From assembly GCA_033344895.1 (NCBI GenBank), contig JAWPMN010000001.1:1-64000 (forward strand): a stretch of DNA of 64,000 nucleotides, given 5' to 3'. Each line of letters opens with the position of its first letter. Position 1 is the first letter of the stretch. Under the pieces are notes generated by a model, which was not told the origin of the DNA, did no database searches, and worked only from the letters and a program-made list of their open reading frames with translations. Below are positions 37,802 through 47,804 of the stretch, piece by piece. Source of the stretch: Alphaproteobacteria bacterium (GTDB lineage: Bacteria > Pseudomonadota > Alphaproteobacteria > UBA8366 > Aestuariispiraceae). The position numbers were made by a program, and so were the translations under genes.

Positions 37802-38122
37802 TCACTCCGCCGCCGTACCGGATTCCAGGACGGACAGCAGATCGTCCACCCGGGAAGTCGCATCGTCTACCTTTCGCAGGGCCTGCCCCCGTCGGGACTC
37901 GGCCTCGCCCAGCGCCGATTTCAGCGCGGCGTTCTCAGCCTTCAGATCGTCGATTTCCGCCTTGAGGGCCGCGATTTCGTCGCTGCGGTCTTCGACGGGC
38001 GCTGATTCAACCGGCGCCGACTGCATCGCCGCATCCCTTTCCGCCCGGATGCGGGTGGCCACGGCCTCCTGCAGGCGCGTCAGGGCAGCCTCCATTTCGG
38101 CGGGCAAAGCAGGATCTGTCAT
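37802..38122 (-). CDS. Small coiled-coil protein, DUF4164-like
   Basis: A 106-residue acidic protein with a heptad pattern from about residue 45 to 98 (EIAALKAEIDDLKAENAALK). It resembles the DUF4164 proteins encoded just before zapA in many alphaproteobacteria. A role in division through ZapA is likely from context but not shown. It begins a short minus-strand run and is divergent from tkt. A 188-base gap separates them, with a TTGACC box toward tkt at about 38243 and no good minus-10. Confidence 0.7.
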   Translation of the reverse strand: MTDPALPAEMEAALTRLQEAVATRIRAERDAAMQSAPVESAPVEDRSDEIAALKAEIDDLKAENAALKSALGEAESRRGQALRKVDDATSRVDDLLSVLESGTAAE

Positions 38123-38310
38123 CGGCGGACGCCTTGTCGAATTTCCACTGCTTCGAACCTAGGCCAAGCCGCCGCGCAGCGTCAACCGATCCGCGCGCAC
38201 CCATGCGTCCGGACAAATAGGCAGATTTCCGCGACGAATCGGTTGACCGGATGGGTCGGTCTGGGCATGTTGCCGCCGCTTCCGACCCCCTACCAGGACA
38301 CGCGACAGAT

Positions 38311-40308
38311 ATGCCTGCAGCGCAAACCGACCAAGCCGCCCTGAAACACATGGCGAATGCCATCCGCGCCCTGTCCATGGACAGTGTCGAGCGCGCGAAA
38401 TCCGGACATCCCGGCATGCCGATGGGCATGGCCGATGTCGCCACCGTTCTGTTCACGAAGTTCCTGAAATATGACGCCGCCGCGCCGAACTGGCCGGATC
38501 GCGACCGCTTCGTCCTGTCCGCGGGCCACGGATCGATGCTGCAGTACTCGCTGCTGTATCTCACCGGCTACAAGGACATGTCGCTGGACGATCTGAAGAA
38601 CTTCCGTCAGATCGGTTCCAAGACGGCGGGCCATCCGGAGTTCGGTCATGCTTCGGGCATTGAGACCACGACCGGCCCGCTGGGTCAGGGTCTGGCGAAT
38701 GCCGTCGGCATGGCGCTGGCCGAACGCCTGTTGGCAGCGCGCTTCGGCGACGATCTGGTCGATCACTACACCTATGTCATCGCCGGGGACGGCTGCCTGA
38801 TGGAAGGGATCAGCCACGAGGCGATCTCAATGGCCGGTCACCTGAAACTGTCGAAGCTGATCGTCCTGTTCGACGATAACGGTATCTCGATCGACGGCCC
38901 GACCTCCCTGTCCGTCTCCGACGATCAGGCCGCCCGTTTCAAGGCCTCGGGTTGGGATGTACGCAGCGTCGACGGTCACGATCCGGAAGCGATCGAGAAG
39001 GCCATCAAGGCCGCCAAGCGTTCGAAGAAGCCGTCGATGATCGCCTGCAAGACGACGATCGGCTACGGCGCGCCCAAGAAGGCGGGAACCGCGGGCAGCC
39101 ATGGCGCCCCGCTGGGCGCGGAAGAGATCGATGGTGCCCGCAAGGCCCTGGGTTGGGGCGACGCGCCTTACGACATCCCGTCCGACGTACTGGAGGCCTG
39201 GCGTACCGCCGGCGCCCAGGGTGCCAAGGCGCGTGAGGCCTGGGAAGCCCGGCTGGCCGACGCCGACGCCGAGAAGCACGCACAGTTCACGCGCGCAATA
39301 GCCGGCAAGCTGCCGGAAGGTTGGGAAGTGGCGCTGACCAAATACAAGAAGCAGCTTTCCGAAGACGCGCCCAAACTGGCGACCCGCGCTGCCTCTCAGA
39401 AGGCGCTGGAAGTCCTGACGGAGGTAGTTCCGGAGATGATCGGCGGCTCTGCCGATCTTACCGGGTCGAACAACACGAAGACCCCGGCCACCGCACCAAT
39501 CTCAGCGGAAGATTTCTCCGGCCGGTACATCTATTACGGCGTTCGCGAACACGGCATGGCCGCGGCCATGAACGGTATGGCGCTGCATGGCGGCATCATT
39601 CCCTATGGCGGCACCTTCCTTGTCTTCACCGACTATTGCCGCCCGTCGATCCGCCTGTCGGCGCTGATGGGTCAGCGCGTCATCTATGTGATGACCCACG
39701 ATTCCATCGGCCTGGGCGAAGACGGCCCGACGCACCAGCCTGTAGAACATCTGGCGGCCCTGCGCGCGATTCCGAACCTCAAGGTCTTCCGCCCCTGTGA
39801 CGCGGTTGAAACCGCGGAATGCTGGGGGCTGGCGCTCAGTTCGGAAGATGCGCCGTCGGTCCTGGCACTGACCCGTCAGGGTCTGCCGACCATCCGCACA
39901 ATCCCGCAGGATGAAAACCTATGCGCCCGCGGCGCCTATGTCATGCTGGAAGCTGCCGCCGGTCCGCGTCAGGTCACCTTGCTGGCGACGGGGTCCGAAG
40001 TCGAAATCGCGGCCGAAGCCCGCACCGCGCTGGAAGCCGACGGGATCGGCACGGCCGTCGTCTCCGTCCCCTGCTTCGAACTGTTCGCCGAACAGGACGC
40101 TGCCTATCGTGAAAGCGTGCTGGGCAAAGGCGGCCTGCGCATCGGAATCGAGGCCGCCATCCAGCAGGGTTGGGAACCTTTGCTGGGGCAGGACGGTCTG
40201 TTCATAGGGATGAACAGTTTCGGCGCCTCCGGCCCGTATCAGGCCCTGTACGAGCATTTTGGAATAACCGCGTCTGCGGTGGTGGATGCAGCCAAGTCGC
40301 GGCTGTAA
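38311..40308 (+). CDS. tkt: Transketolase
   Basis: A 665-residue thiamine-diphosphate enzyme of the pentose-phosphate and Calvin-type pathways, moving two-carbon units between sugar phosphates. The N-terminal domain has [13 protein letters not shown], the TPP/Mg motif [13 protein letters not shown] and [11 protein letters not shown]. The middle domain has the [19 protein letters not shown] stretch. Length and motifs are complete. The start at 38311 gives the normal N terminus; the ribosome site AGGA is 15 bases away. gap follows 39 bases later, after a small CCAGT-AAG-ACTGG hairpin. Confidence 0.97.
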   Translation: MPAAQTDQAALKHMANAIRALSMDSVERAKSGHPGMPMGMADVATVLFTKFLKYDAAAPNWPDRDRFVLSAGHGSMLQYSLLYLTGYKDMSLDDLKNFRQIGSKTAGHPEFGHASGIETTTGPLGQGLANAVGMALAERLLAARFGDDLVDHYTYVIAGDGCLMEGISHEAISMAGHLKLSKLIVLFDDNGISIDGPTSLSVSDDQAARFKASGWDVRSVDGHDPEAIEKAIKAAKRSKKPSMIACKTTIGYGAPKKAGTAGSHGAPLGAEEIDGARKALGWGDAPYDIPSDVLEAWRTAGAQGAKAREAWEARLADADAEKHAQFTRAIAGKLPEGWEVALTKYKKQLSEDAPKLATRAASQKALEVLTEVVPEMIGGSADLTGSNNTKTPATAPISAEDFSGRYIYYGVREHGMAAAMNGMALHGGIIPYGGTFLVFTDYCRPSIRLSALMGQRVIYVMTHDSIGLGEDGPTHQPVEHLAALRAIPNLKVFRPCDAVETAECWGLALSSEDAPSVLALTRQGLPTIRTIPQDENLCARGAYVMLEAAAGPRQVTLLATGSEVEIAAEARTALEADGIGTAVVSVPCFELFAEQDAAYRESVLGKGGLRIGIEAAIQQGWEPLLGQDGLFIGMNSFGASGPYQALYEHFGITASAVVDAAKSRL

Positions 40309-40347
40309 CAACTAAGACCAGTAAGACTGGAAGGAAGGAGTATCGCC

Positions 40348-41358
40348 ATGGCGGTTCGGGTTGCGATTAACGGTTTCGGTCGGATCGGCCGGTTGGTTCT
40401 GCGCGCGGCGATGGAAGCCGGCCGCAAGGACATCGAATTCGTCGCGATCAACGATCTGGGTTCGGTCGAGGCCAACGCCCATCTGCTGAAATACGACACG
40501 GTCCACGGCCGTTTCCCGGGCGACGTCACGACCGGCGAAGACTGGATGGATCTGGGCGCCGGCAAGATCAAGGTGACGGCCGTTCGCAATCCGGCGGAAC
40601 TGCCGTGGAAAGAGCTGGGCATCGATATCGCGCTGGAATGCACCGGTATCTTCGCCTCCAAGGACAAGGCTTCCGCCCATATCGACGCCGGTGCCAAGCG
40701 TGTCCTGGTCTCGGCACCGTGCTCCGGCGCCGACGCGACCATCGTCTATGGCGTCAACGACGACACGCTGACGGCGGACCATACGGTGGTTTCCAACGCC
40801 TCCTGCACGACGAACTGCCTGGCCCCGGTTGCCGCGGTTCTGAACAAGGCTGTCGGCATTGAGCGCGGCTTCATGTCGACGATCCATGCCTTCACCGGCG
40901 ACCAGCGCACGGTGGATACCCTGCACAGCGATCTGCGCCGCGCCCGCGCTGCCAGCATGTCGATGATCCCGACCTCCACCGGCGCCGCGAAGGCCGTCGG
41001 GCTGGTGCTGCCGGAACTGGCGGGCAAACTGGACGGAACGGCCATCCGCGTTCCGACCGCCAACGTTTCGCTGATCGATCTGAAGTTCGACGCCGCCAAG
41101 GCCACCACGGTCGAGGAAGTGAACAACGCGATCAAGGCCGCGGCCGCCGAAGGCCCGCTGAAGGGAGTTCTGGCGACGAACGAGGAACCGCTGGTTTCCA
41201 TCGACTTCAACCACAGCCCGGCCAGTTCCACCTTCGATCTGACCCAGACCCAGGTGATCGACGGCACGCTGGTCCGCGTCCTGAGCTGGTACGACAACGA
41301 GTGGGGCTTCTCCAACCGCATGTCCGACACGGCCATTGCGATGGGTAAGCTCGGCTGA
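40348..41358 (+). CDS. gap: Glyceraldehyde-3-phosphate dehydrogenase, type I
   Basis: A 336-residue NAD-dependent enzyme. The Rossmann start is [18 protein letters not shown], the catalytic Cys153 lies in [15 protein letters not shown], and the C-terminal [14 protein letters not shown] is standard. A strong AAGGAAGGAG site precedes the ATG. It is followed by a terminator, so tkt-gap form a two-gene unit. In related bacteria pgk usually comes next; here it does not. Confidence 0.98.
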   Translation: MAVRVAINGFGRIGRLVLRAAMEAGRKDIEFVAINDLGSVEANAHLLKYDTVHGRFPGDVTTGEDWMDLGAGKIKVTAVRNPAELPWKELGIDIALECTGIFASKDKASAHIDAGAKRVLVSAPCSGADATIVYGVNDDTLTADHTVVSNASCTTNCLAPVAAVLNKAVGIERGFMSTIHAFTGDQRTVDTLHSDLRRARAASMSMIPTSTGAAKAVGLVLPELAGKLDGTAIRVPTANVSLIDLKFDAAKATTVEEVNNAIKAAAAEGPLKGVLATNEEPLVSIDFNHSPASSTFDLTQTQVIDGTLVRVLSWYDNEWGFSNRMSDTAIAMGKLG

Positions 41359-41384
41359 GCGTGAGCCATCTATAGGTTCGGAAG

Positions 41385-41414
41385 GAGCCCTCGGCACTGG
41401 CCGGGGGCTCTTTT
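41385..41414 (+). terminator. Rho-independent terminator after gap
   Basis: An 11-bp hairpin GAGCCCTCGGC / GCCGGGGGCTC (one G-U pair) with an ACTG loop, followed by TTTT. Confidence 0.85.
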
Positions 41415-41492
41415 CATTCCGGGCGCAAGTTTCGGGTGTCGGGTCGCCTGCTGCCCCGATTAGGCTCACCGCCTGATATCCAAGGATTTGGC

Positions 41493-42434
41493 ATGACTTC
41501 GACAACCGGAACCGCCCGCGCCATGACCCCCGGTGAATGGCTGATGCTGCTGGCCCTATCCCTGATCTGGGGCGGTTCGTTCTTCTTCAACGAAATTGCC
41601 CTGAGGGAACTGCCGACCTTTACCGTCGTGGTTTCCCGCGTCGTGCTGGCCGCGGCGATCCTGCATCTGGTGCTCGTCGCGCGGGGCCAGCGGCTGCCGA
41701 TGGATGGCACGGTCTGGCTTGCCTTCTTCGGGATGGGATTGCTGAACAATGCCATTCCGTTCAGCCTGCTTGTCTGGGGCCAGACGCACATCACTTCGGG
41801 CCTGGCATCAATCCTGAATGCCATGACACCGCTCTTCACCGTGCTCGTTGCCCATGCAGCCACCAGCGACGAGAAGCTGAATCCGGGTCGCATTCTCGGG
41901 GTCGCCGTGGCCCTGGTCGGCGTGGCCATCATGATCGGTACGGATGCCCTTGTCGGTCTGGCGGATGACGTCCTGGCACAGCTGGCCTGCCTCTGTGCGG
42001 CGGTATCCTATGCCTGTGCCGGCATTTTCGGGCGCCGATTCCGCCGCCTGGGACTGTCTCCCCTGGCAACATCCACCGGCCAGGTGACCGCCTCCAGCAT
42101 TCTGATGCTTCCCCCCGTCCTGCTGATCGACCATCCCTGGACGCTGCCGGTACCGGGCATGGCGACCATCGGTGCCCTTCTGGGCGTGGGTATTCTCTGC
42201 ACGGCCTTTGCCTATCTGCTCTATTTTCGCATTCTGTCGTCCGCCGGTGCGACCAGCATTTCCCTTGTCACCTTTCTGGTGCCGGTCAGTGCAATCCTGC
42301 TGGGTGTGGTCTTTCTGGGCGAGGTTCTGGAACCGAAGCATCTGCTGGGCATGGCGGCCATCGGCTTTGGGCTGGCTGCCATTGACGGTCGTCCCGCCGC
42401 AATGCTGCGCCGACGCTTGTATCCCCTCGCTTGA
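41493..42434 (+). CDS. EamA/DMT-superfamily transporter
   Basis: A 313-residue membrane protein with ten predicted helices in two EamA repeats. WLMLLALSLIWGGSFFFNE opens the first, and ISLVTFLVPVSAILLGVVFL with a glutamate after it closes the second. The start at 41493 has AAGGATTTGGC. It is more RhaT/YdcZ-like in the FFFNEIAL motif than the EamA gene at 12.7 kb and is not its close duplicate. Substrate unknown. It lies after the gap terminator and so has its own promoter. Confidence 0.85.
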   Translation: MTSTTGTARAMTPGEWLMLLALSLIWGGSFFFNEIALRELPTFTVVVSRVVLAAAILHLVLVARGQRLPMDGTVWLAFFGMGLLNNAIPFSLLVWGQTHITSGLASILNAMTPLFTVLVAHAATSDEKLNPGRILGVAVALVGVAIMIGTDALVGLADDVLAQLACLCAAVSYACAGIFGRRFRRLGLSPLATSTGQVTASSILMLPPVLLIDHPWTLPVPGMATIGALLGVGILCTAFAYLLYFRILSSAGATSISLVTFLVPVSAILLGVVFLGEVLEPKHLLGMAAIGFGLAAIDGRPAAMLRRRLYPLA

Positions 42435-42545
42435 ATCCCGGTGACTCGGGCGCCAGATAATGGTATAGGTTTTGCTAAGCGCGTATAGGTCCGGGCCGTC
42501 AGAAGGCTGCCCGCCAGAGCCAACAGAAGTGGAAAGGCCGGCGCC

Positions 42546-43658
42546 ATGTCGCTGTTCTCACCGTTGCTTTCCGCGATAACCGGGTCCTATTCGGGCACGT
42601 CCGGTGCTTCGACCATTTTGAGTGCAGGCACGCAGAAAAACAAACTGGGTTCCGGCACCAGCGCCATCACGAATATCCAGCGCACACTGGACGCCGCGAA
42701 ATCCGATGCCGGCAAGCAGCAGATCATGGCTGCGGTCCAATTGCGCATTCAGGGAATTGTGCAGGGCCTCGTCGAACCTCGGGAAATCTGGGAAAAGGTG
42801 GCAGGTTTCTCTGCTATTTCCGGACAACCTTTCACCTACTCGGTGGACAGCGCCGGCCAGGTGGAGGTGCAGTCCCAGACCGTCGACGATCTGTCCTTTG
42901 TCAATCCCGGCCAACGCGAAGCAATGCGCGCGGCGCTGAACCGCCTGGACGAGGTACGATCCGCTGTCGATACGGTTGTCACCAAGGCCAACCTGCGGTC
43001 GACGCTGCAGGGGGCCGTTGCCGCCATTGACAATATGGAACTTCAGGCGCCAGCCACCGAACAATGGCAAAAGGACTTCCAAACCTACAAGAAGCTTGGC
43101 CGCCCCGTGCTTGTCGGCCTGGACCCGAGCGGCAACCTGCGCGCCATCAACCAGTTGGAATCCAATTTCGATTATGTCGAAGATCCCGCGAAACGCCTGA
43201 AACTGCAGGAAGCGGGGCGCGAGTTGCGGAACATCCTGAACGGGACAACAAGCGCGACCAAGAACTGGCACTATTCGGCGCTCGGCAACAAGCTTGAGAA
43301 AGATGACTATTTCCTGGACGTGAACGACCAGAACGAGATCGTCGTACGGCGCAATCGTGACCGTCGCGGTGTATCCGCGGTACGCCCTCTCTACCAGCAA
43401 GCGGGCAACAGCGATTTCCATATCATCCCGGAATTCCTGAAGGCGACCCCCGAAGACGATCGCATCTTCAAGGCAAACTGGGAGCGCGAGGCGGCCGCCC
43501 TGATCCAGGCCAAAAAGCCGTTTCACCTCGAGATTCAGGGCGACCGTGTAATCGTGCGGGAAACCAATTTCGCGACCATTCGCAGACTCGACATCCTGAA
43601 CTCGGTCACCGGCGGTGCGGCGAAGGTCGGTCAGGCGACGGTGAACATTCTTTCCTGA
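42546..43658 (+). CDS. Unknown 370-residue protein
   Basis: I do not recognise a family. The N-terminal 50 residues are Ser/Thr/Gly-rich with a mild hydrophobic stretch and no clear signal peptide (LSAITGSYSGTSGASTILSA). From residue 45 on the protein is helical and rich in Gln, Arg and Asp, e.g. AAVQLRIQGIVQGLVEPREI. A low-cysteine, secretion-like composition and the N terminus recall exported or flagellar-type filament proteins, but no diagnostic motif is present. Codon use is that of the host. It sits in the block between gap and fba. It has no obvious ribosome site other than GGAAAGGCCGGCGCC, which is acceptable. Confidence 0.7.
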   Translation: MSLFSPLLSAITGSYSGTSGASTILSAGTQKNKLGSGTSAITNIQRTLDAAKSDAGKQQIMAAVQLRIQGIVQGLVEPREIWEKVAGFSAISGQPFTYSVDSAGQVEVQSQTVDDLSFVNPGQREAMRAALNRLDEVRSAVDTVVTKANLRSTLQGAVAAIDNMELQAPATEQWQKDFQTYKKLGRPVLVGLDPSGNLRAINQLESNFDYVEDPAKRLKLQEAGRELRNILNGTTSATKNWHYSALGNKLEKDDYFLDVNDQNEIVVRRNRDRRGVSAVRPLYQQAGNSDFHIIPEFLKATPEDDRIFKANWEREAAALIQAKKPFHLEIQGDRVIVRETNFATIRRLDILNSVTGGAAKVGQATVNILS

Positions 43659-43690
43659 CGGATTACAGGCCGCCCTAGCCCGAATGCGCG

Positions 43691-44143
43691 CTATTCCGGG
43701 GCCATTCCCTTGTCCGTCAGTTCACGAACAGCCTTTTCATTCTTCCCAAGGTCGGACAGTCCCATCCCGGCCAGGACATTCGGCGCCTTGCTGAACTGCA
43801 CATTCTCATAGGAAATGATTTCGACCATGTTTCCCCACGGGTCACGAAAGTCGAGAAAACGGCGGGCTTCCACCTGAATGCCGGCTTCCACCAGCAATTC
43901 CCGGAATGCCTCTTTATCATCGACGACAAGGCCGAAATGCCGCCCGCTTTGCGGATCCGTCGGCTCCGCCTTCGACAAGGCAATGAACTGATCGCCAAGA
44001 TCGATGAACGCGTCCGTTTCGCTGCACCCTCGCAGCCGGATATCAAAGAACTGGCCGTAGAAGGCCAGCGCCTCACCGATGTCCCCGACCTCGATCGCAA
44101 CATGGTTGATACCCACAGCGCGGACCTTTTTCCCACTCGACAT
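43691..44143 (-). CDS. VOC-family (glyoxalase-like) protein
   Basis: A 150-residue protein of the vicinal oxygen chelate fold with two beta-alpha-beta-beta-beta units. NHVAIEVGDIGEALAFYGQF opens the first with a metal-ligand His, RHFGLVVDDKEAFRELL the second, and DPWGNMVEIISYEN carries a metal-ligand Glu. Possible roles are lactoylglutathione lyase, methylmalonyl-CoA epimerase or a dioxygenase-type enzyme; none is singled out. A strong AGGAGGTGTG site sets the start at 44143. It is monocistronic and convergent with the unknown gene. Confidence 0.88.
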   Translation of the reverse strand: MSSGKKVRAVGINHVAIEVGDIGEALAFYGQFFDIRLRGCSETDAFIDLGDQFIALSKAEPTDPQSGRHFGLVVDDKEAFRELLVEAGIQVEARRFLDFRDPWGNMVEIISYENVQFSKAPNVLAGMGLSDLGKNEKAVRELTDKGMAPE

Positions 44144-44308
44144 ACACACCTCCTGTTGGTCGTGCCGCCATACTAGCGACGTCGACCAACATCCGCTGCT
44201 TCGCATTTCTGACCCTCAGGCTAAGCCGTTCTGAGGTATGGTCGCGGCGCGGCGAACCATGTAACCACATCATCGGTATCCAACGTCTTATCCTGGGAGG
44301 TCCGTAGC

Positions 44309-46024
44309 GTGTCTGAAGCGGACGAAATCGTCGACGCGGGGCGCGCGGCACACCGGCGCGGTGCGATCCAGCAGGCGGCCGAACAGTATCGCCGCGCCCT
44401 CGGCCTGGACCCGAACCATGCCATGGCCCTGGCGGGACTGGGCGTGGTCGCCCTGCAATCGGGCACGCCGGCCGAGGCAGGAACCTATCTGCAAAGAGCC
44501 GCGCAACTGGCCCCGGAGAACCCCACCATACAGAACAATCTGGGCAATGTTCTGATTGCGACCGGCGATGCGGCCGGCGCCGAAGCCGCATTCAATGCGG
44601 CTCTCGCAGCCGATCCCACGCTGATCGATGCCCTCTACAATCGTGCCGTGGCACGTCATCACCTTCGACGGCGCAATGAGGCAGAAGCGGACTACCGGGC
44701 GGTCCTGAAGCAGGATCCCGGAAGGATCGACGCGGCGATCAATCTGGCCGCCGTTCTCAGGGAAACGGAGAACCTGCCCGATGCGATTGCGGTGCTAGAA
44801 GACGCCCTGTCGACGGCCCCACCCCATCCTGATGCGATTTTGAGCCTCGCGACGCTTTATGAGACGGTCGGTCGGGCAGGCGAGGCAGCCTCCGTGCTGG
44901 ATCAGTTGCCGCCGGACCGGCAGGCCGATCCGCAGGCAATTCTCGTCAGGGCGCGCCTCGCCTTGCGGCGGGGCGAGGCGGAAGCGGGCCTGTCCTGCCT
45001 GGAAGAACTCTCAGGCGAAGCACCTCCGTCCGCCCTGCGGCAGGCCGCCTATATTCGCGGATTGCTATTGGACCGGCAGGGCCGTCACGCAGAGGCGTTC
45101 GACGCGTTCTCACATGCCAACTCCCTGATGCGGGCAGGCCGGCCCGATGCCGATACGCTGGCAGGGCGATACCGGGATCGCATCGCCGCCTATCGCAAGG
45201 CCATACCGACACTTGCGCAAGAGGTGGCCAGACTGTCGTCCGCCCCGACAGCCCCCCTTCCCTTCGACCTGGTATTCTTCTGCGGCTTTCCTCGTTCCGG
45301 CACGACCCTGATGGAACAGATTCTGGCGGCGCATCCGGACACCGGCACAACGGGGGAAGACAGCCCGCTGCACCGCCTCTACGAGAGCTTCCCAATGGAC
45401 GGCGCCGATGCCATGCCCTTCGCGCTCCTGTCCGGCGTCAGCATCGATCAGCGTGAAGCGCTGCGCCGTGCCTTTGTCGACCTTGTGAAGAAGCAGCTTG
45501 GAACCTGCGACGGTCGCACCGTCATCGACAAGCTGCCGCTCAATCTCGTGGAACTCGGCATCATCGAACTGCTGTTCCCGGAGGCGCGCATCCTGGTCGC
45601 CATCCGCGACCCGCGCGACTGTGTGCTGAGCGCCTTCATGCAGCCGTTCCGACTGAACGAGGCGATGGCATGCCTGCTGACGCCGGGAGACGCCGCGCAA
45701 ACCTATATCGATGTCTTCGATCTGTACCAGGAGCAGAAAGCACGATCCGCCTTGGCCATCGCCGAGTACAGATATGAGGATCTGGTCAGGGATTTCGACG
45801 GCACCTTGCGCGGCGTCATCGAGTTCCTTGGGCTGAGCTGGACGGAAGACCTTGCCCGCTATCGGGACCGGCTGGCCGGCAAGTACATCTCCACACCCTC
45901 CTATATGGCGGTGTCACAATCGTTGAACACCCGCGCCATCGGCCGATGGCGGAACTATGAAAGCGTGCTCGGCGATACCCTGGACAGGTTGGCCCCGATG
46001 GCCGCTCGGCACGGCTATACATGA
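44309..46024 (+). CDS. TPR-repeat sulfotransferase
   Basis: A 571-residue two-domain protein. The N-terminal 270 residues are tetratricopeptide repeats: AHRRGAIQQAAEQYRRALGL, AEAGTYLQRAAQLAPENPTI and so on. The C-terminal domain is a PAPS-dependent sulfotransferase, with the 5'-phosphosulfate-binding motif CGFPRSGTTLMEQILAAHP near residues 325-343 and the 3'-phosphate-binding motif later, where VAIRDPRDCVLS appears. The acceptor could be a peptide, glycan or lipid. The start is a GTG at 44309 with a GGGAGG site. It is single-gene and lies in the accessory block between gap and fba. Confidence 0.87.
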   Translation: MSEADEIVDAGRAAHRRGAIQQAAEQYRRALGLDPNHAMALAGLGVVALQSGTPAEAGTYLQRAAQLAPENPTIQNNLGNVLIATGDAAGAEAAFNAALAADPTLIDALYNRAVARHHLRRRNEAEADYRAVLKQDPGRIDAAINLAAVLRETENLPDAIAVLEDALSTAPPHPDAILSLATLYETVGRAGEAASVLDQLPPDRQADPQAILVRARLALRRGEAEAGLSCLEELSGEAPPSALRQAAYIRGLLLDRQGRHAEAFDAFSHANSLMRAGRPDADTLAGRYRDRIAAYRKAIPTLAQEVARLSSAPTAPLPFDLVFFCGFPRSGTTLMEQILAAHPDTGTTGEDSPLHRLYESFPMDGADAMPFALLSGVSIDQREALRRAFVDLVKKQLGTCDGRTVIDKLPLNLVELGIIELLFPEARILVAIRDPRDCVLSAFMQPFRLNEAMACLLTPGDAAQTYIDVFDLYQEQKARSALAIAEYRYEDLVRDFDGTLRGVIEFLGLSWTEDLARYRDRLAGKYISTPSYMAVSQSLNTRAIGRWRNYESVLGDTLDRLAPMAARHGYT

Positions 46025-46233
46025 CGACGGTGACATCCGGGCCGTGACCGAAATCGGCGGTCCCGTGAGACGATCGGGGCAGCGTCATGTTAAGTTCCGG
46101 GCAGAGCGCCGAATCGTTGCAAATGCCGAAGGGTCCGTGTAATCCCTCTGCCGGACGAATTTTAGTTCGCGCGCCGCCGGTTCCCGCCGGTTTTCTCGCG
46201 CGTCATTCAGAACAGTCAAAGGGGTCCGGAACT

Positions 46234-47154
46234 ATGAAAGTCACCCAAAAAGTCAAAAAAATCCTGTCGCATTATGAAAGCGATAATCCGGGGACGAAGC
46301 GCAACATCGCGTCGATCCTGATGCAGGGGAAACTGGCCGGAACCGGCAAGATGGTGATCCTGCCCGTCGACCAGGGTTTCGAACATGGACCGGCCCGCTC
46401 CTTCGCGCCGAATCCGGCCGCCTATGACCCGCACTACCACTACCAGCTTGCGATTGATGCAGGTCTGAACGCCTATGCCGCACCGCTCGGTCAGCTGGAG
46501 CTGGGCGCCGACACCTTCGCGGGCCAAATTCCGACCATCCTGAAGGTCAACAGCTCCAACAGCTGGGCCGTCACCAAGGATCAGGCCATCACGGCCTCGG
46601 TCGACGACGCGCTGAAACTCGGCTGCGCCGCTATCGGTTTCACGATCTACCCGGGCTCCGAATACGCCAACGAACTGATCGAAGAGATCCGCGAGATGGC
46701 CGAAGAAGCCAAATCCGTGGGCCTGGCGGTCGTGATCTGGTCCTATCCGCGCGGCGGCGACCTGACGAAGGACGGCGAAACCGCGATGGATGTCTGCGCC
46801 TATGCCGCACACCTGGCGGCACAGCTTGGCGCCCACATCATCAAGGTGAAGCCGCCGACGGCCCATCTGGAACAGCCGGATGCCAAGAAGGTCTACGACG
46901 CGCAGAAAATCGACATCTCGACGCTGGCGAAACGCGTCGAACATGTCATGCAGTCGGCATTCAACGGCAAGCGGATCGTTGTCTTCTCCGGCGGTGCTGC
47001 GAAGGGTCTGGACGGTCTGTTCGACGAAATCCGGGGGTTGCGCGACGGTGGTGCGAACGGGTCGATCATCGGCCGCAACACCTTCCAGCGTCCGCGCGAA
47101 GAGGCCCTGGCCATGCTTGACCAGATCATCAAGATCTACCAAGGGAAAGCATGA
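46234..47154 (+). CDS. Class I fructose-bisphosphate aldolase (DhnA/FbaB type)
   Basis: A 306-residue Schiff-base aldolase of the archaeal/DhnA type. The N-terminal helical part is followed by MVILPVDQGFEHGPARSF, and the catalytic lysine lies in HIIKVKPPTAHL with the phosphate-binding end VFSGGAAKGLDG and GSIIGRNTFQRP. It splits fructose-1,6-bisphosphate without a metal. An AAAGGGGTCCGG site precedes the ATG at 46234. Its stop overlaps the thiE start. In the tkt-gap-pgk-fba clusters of related bacteria this is the last gene, so its position is familiar even though pgk is absent here. Confidence 0.95.
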   Translation: MKVTQKVKKILSHYESDNPGTKRNIASILMQGKLAGTGKMVILPVDQGFEHGPARSFAPNPAAYDPHYHYQLAIDAGLNAYAAPLGQLELGADTFAGQIPTILKVNSSNSWAVTKDQAITASVDDALKLGCAAIGFTIYPGSEYANELIEEIREMAEEAKSVGLAVVIWSYPRGGDLTKDGETAMDVCAYAAHLAAQLGAHIIKVKPPTAHLEQPDAKKVYDAQKIDISTLAKRVEHVMQSAFNGKRIVVFSGGAAKGLDGLFDEIRGLRDGGANGSIIGRNTFQRPREEALAMLDQIIKIYQGKA

Positions 47155-47804
47155 CCGATCGCGTCGTACCGCAGCTTTATCTGGTAAGCCCGCCGCGCTT
47201 CGAGCCGGCGGGCTTTGCCGCATCTGTGGCCGCCGCCCTGGACGGTGGTCCGGTCGCCTGCGTGCAGCTCTGGATGCCTGACGCGGATGACAATGAGGTC
47301 CGCCGTGCGGTGAAGGCGGTTTCGAAGGTCGTTCAGGACGCGGACACGGCCTTCCTGCTGAACGGGCATGTGAAGCTGGCCGCCTATATGGAATGCGACG
47401 GTGTCCATCTGGACAACGCCGATCCCGCCACCATCCGTGCGGCAAAGAAGACATTGGGGGAAGAGGCCATCGTCGGCGTCAGTTGCGGAACCTCTCGCCA
47501 TGCCAGCATGGAAGCCGGGGAAGCCGGCGCCGACTATGTCTCCTTCGGCCCGGTCTTCGACACAGCGACGAAGGGATTGCCGGCTGATCCGCATGCTCTG
47601 GACACCCTGGAATGGTGGGCGGAGATGATGGAAGTACCGTGCGTTGCGGTGGGCGGCCTAACCCCGGACAATATCTATCCTGTTGTTGAAACGCGCTGCG
47701 AATTCATTTGTGCTGTGTCCTCGATTTGGGATCATCCCGATGGGCCGCGTGCAGCTGTCGCGTCCTTTCACGATGCATTGTCGAGGATAGAAGCGGCGAA
47801 ATGA
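47151..47804 (+). CDS. Thiamine-phosphate synthase family protein (ThiE-like)
   Basis: A 217-residue TIM-barrel protein. The active-site parts are CDGVHLDNADP (a change from the usual GVHLGQ), VGVSCGTSRHASM, GADYVSFGPVFDTATK and CVAVGGLTPDN. True ThiE joins HMP-PP and HET-P into thiamine phosphate. The altered HLDN and the leading VQLWMPDADDNE leave room for a divergent ThiE paralogue. Its ATG overlaps the fba stop and its stop overlaps the PAS gene ATG, so the three are tightly coupled. Confidence 0.82.
   Translation: MTDRVVPQLYLVSPPRFEPAGFAASVAAALDGGPVACVQLWMPDADDNEVRRAVKAVSKVVQDADTAFLLNGHVKLAAYMECDGVHLDNADPATIRAAKKTLGEEAIVGVSCGTSRHASMEAGEAGADYVSFGPVFDTATKGLPADPHALDTLEWWAEMMEVPCVAVGGLTPDNIYPVVETRCEFICAVSSIWDHPDGPRAAVASFHDALSRIEAAK

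Noticed and set aside
37402-38005. Long plus-strand frame opposite zapA and the coiled-coil gene
   Set aside because: Shadow of the Ala/Glu-rich minus-strand genes, which have family matches and ribosome sites.
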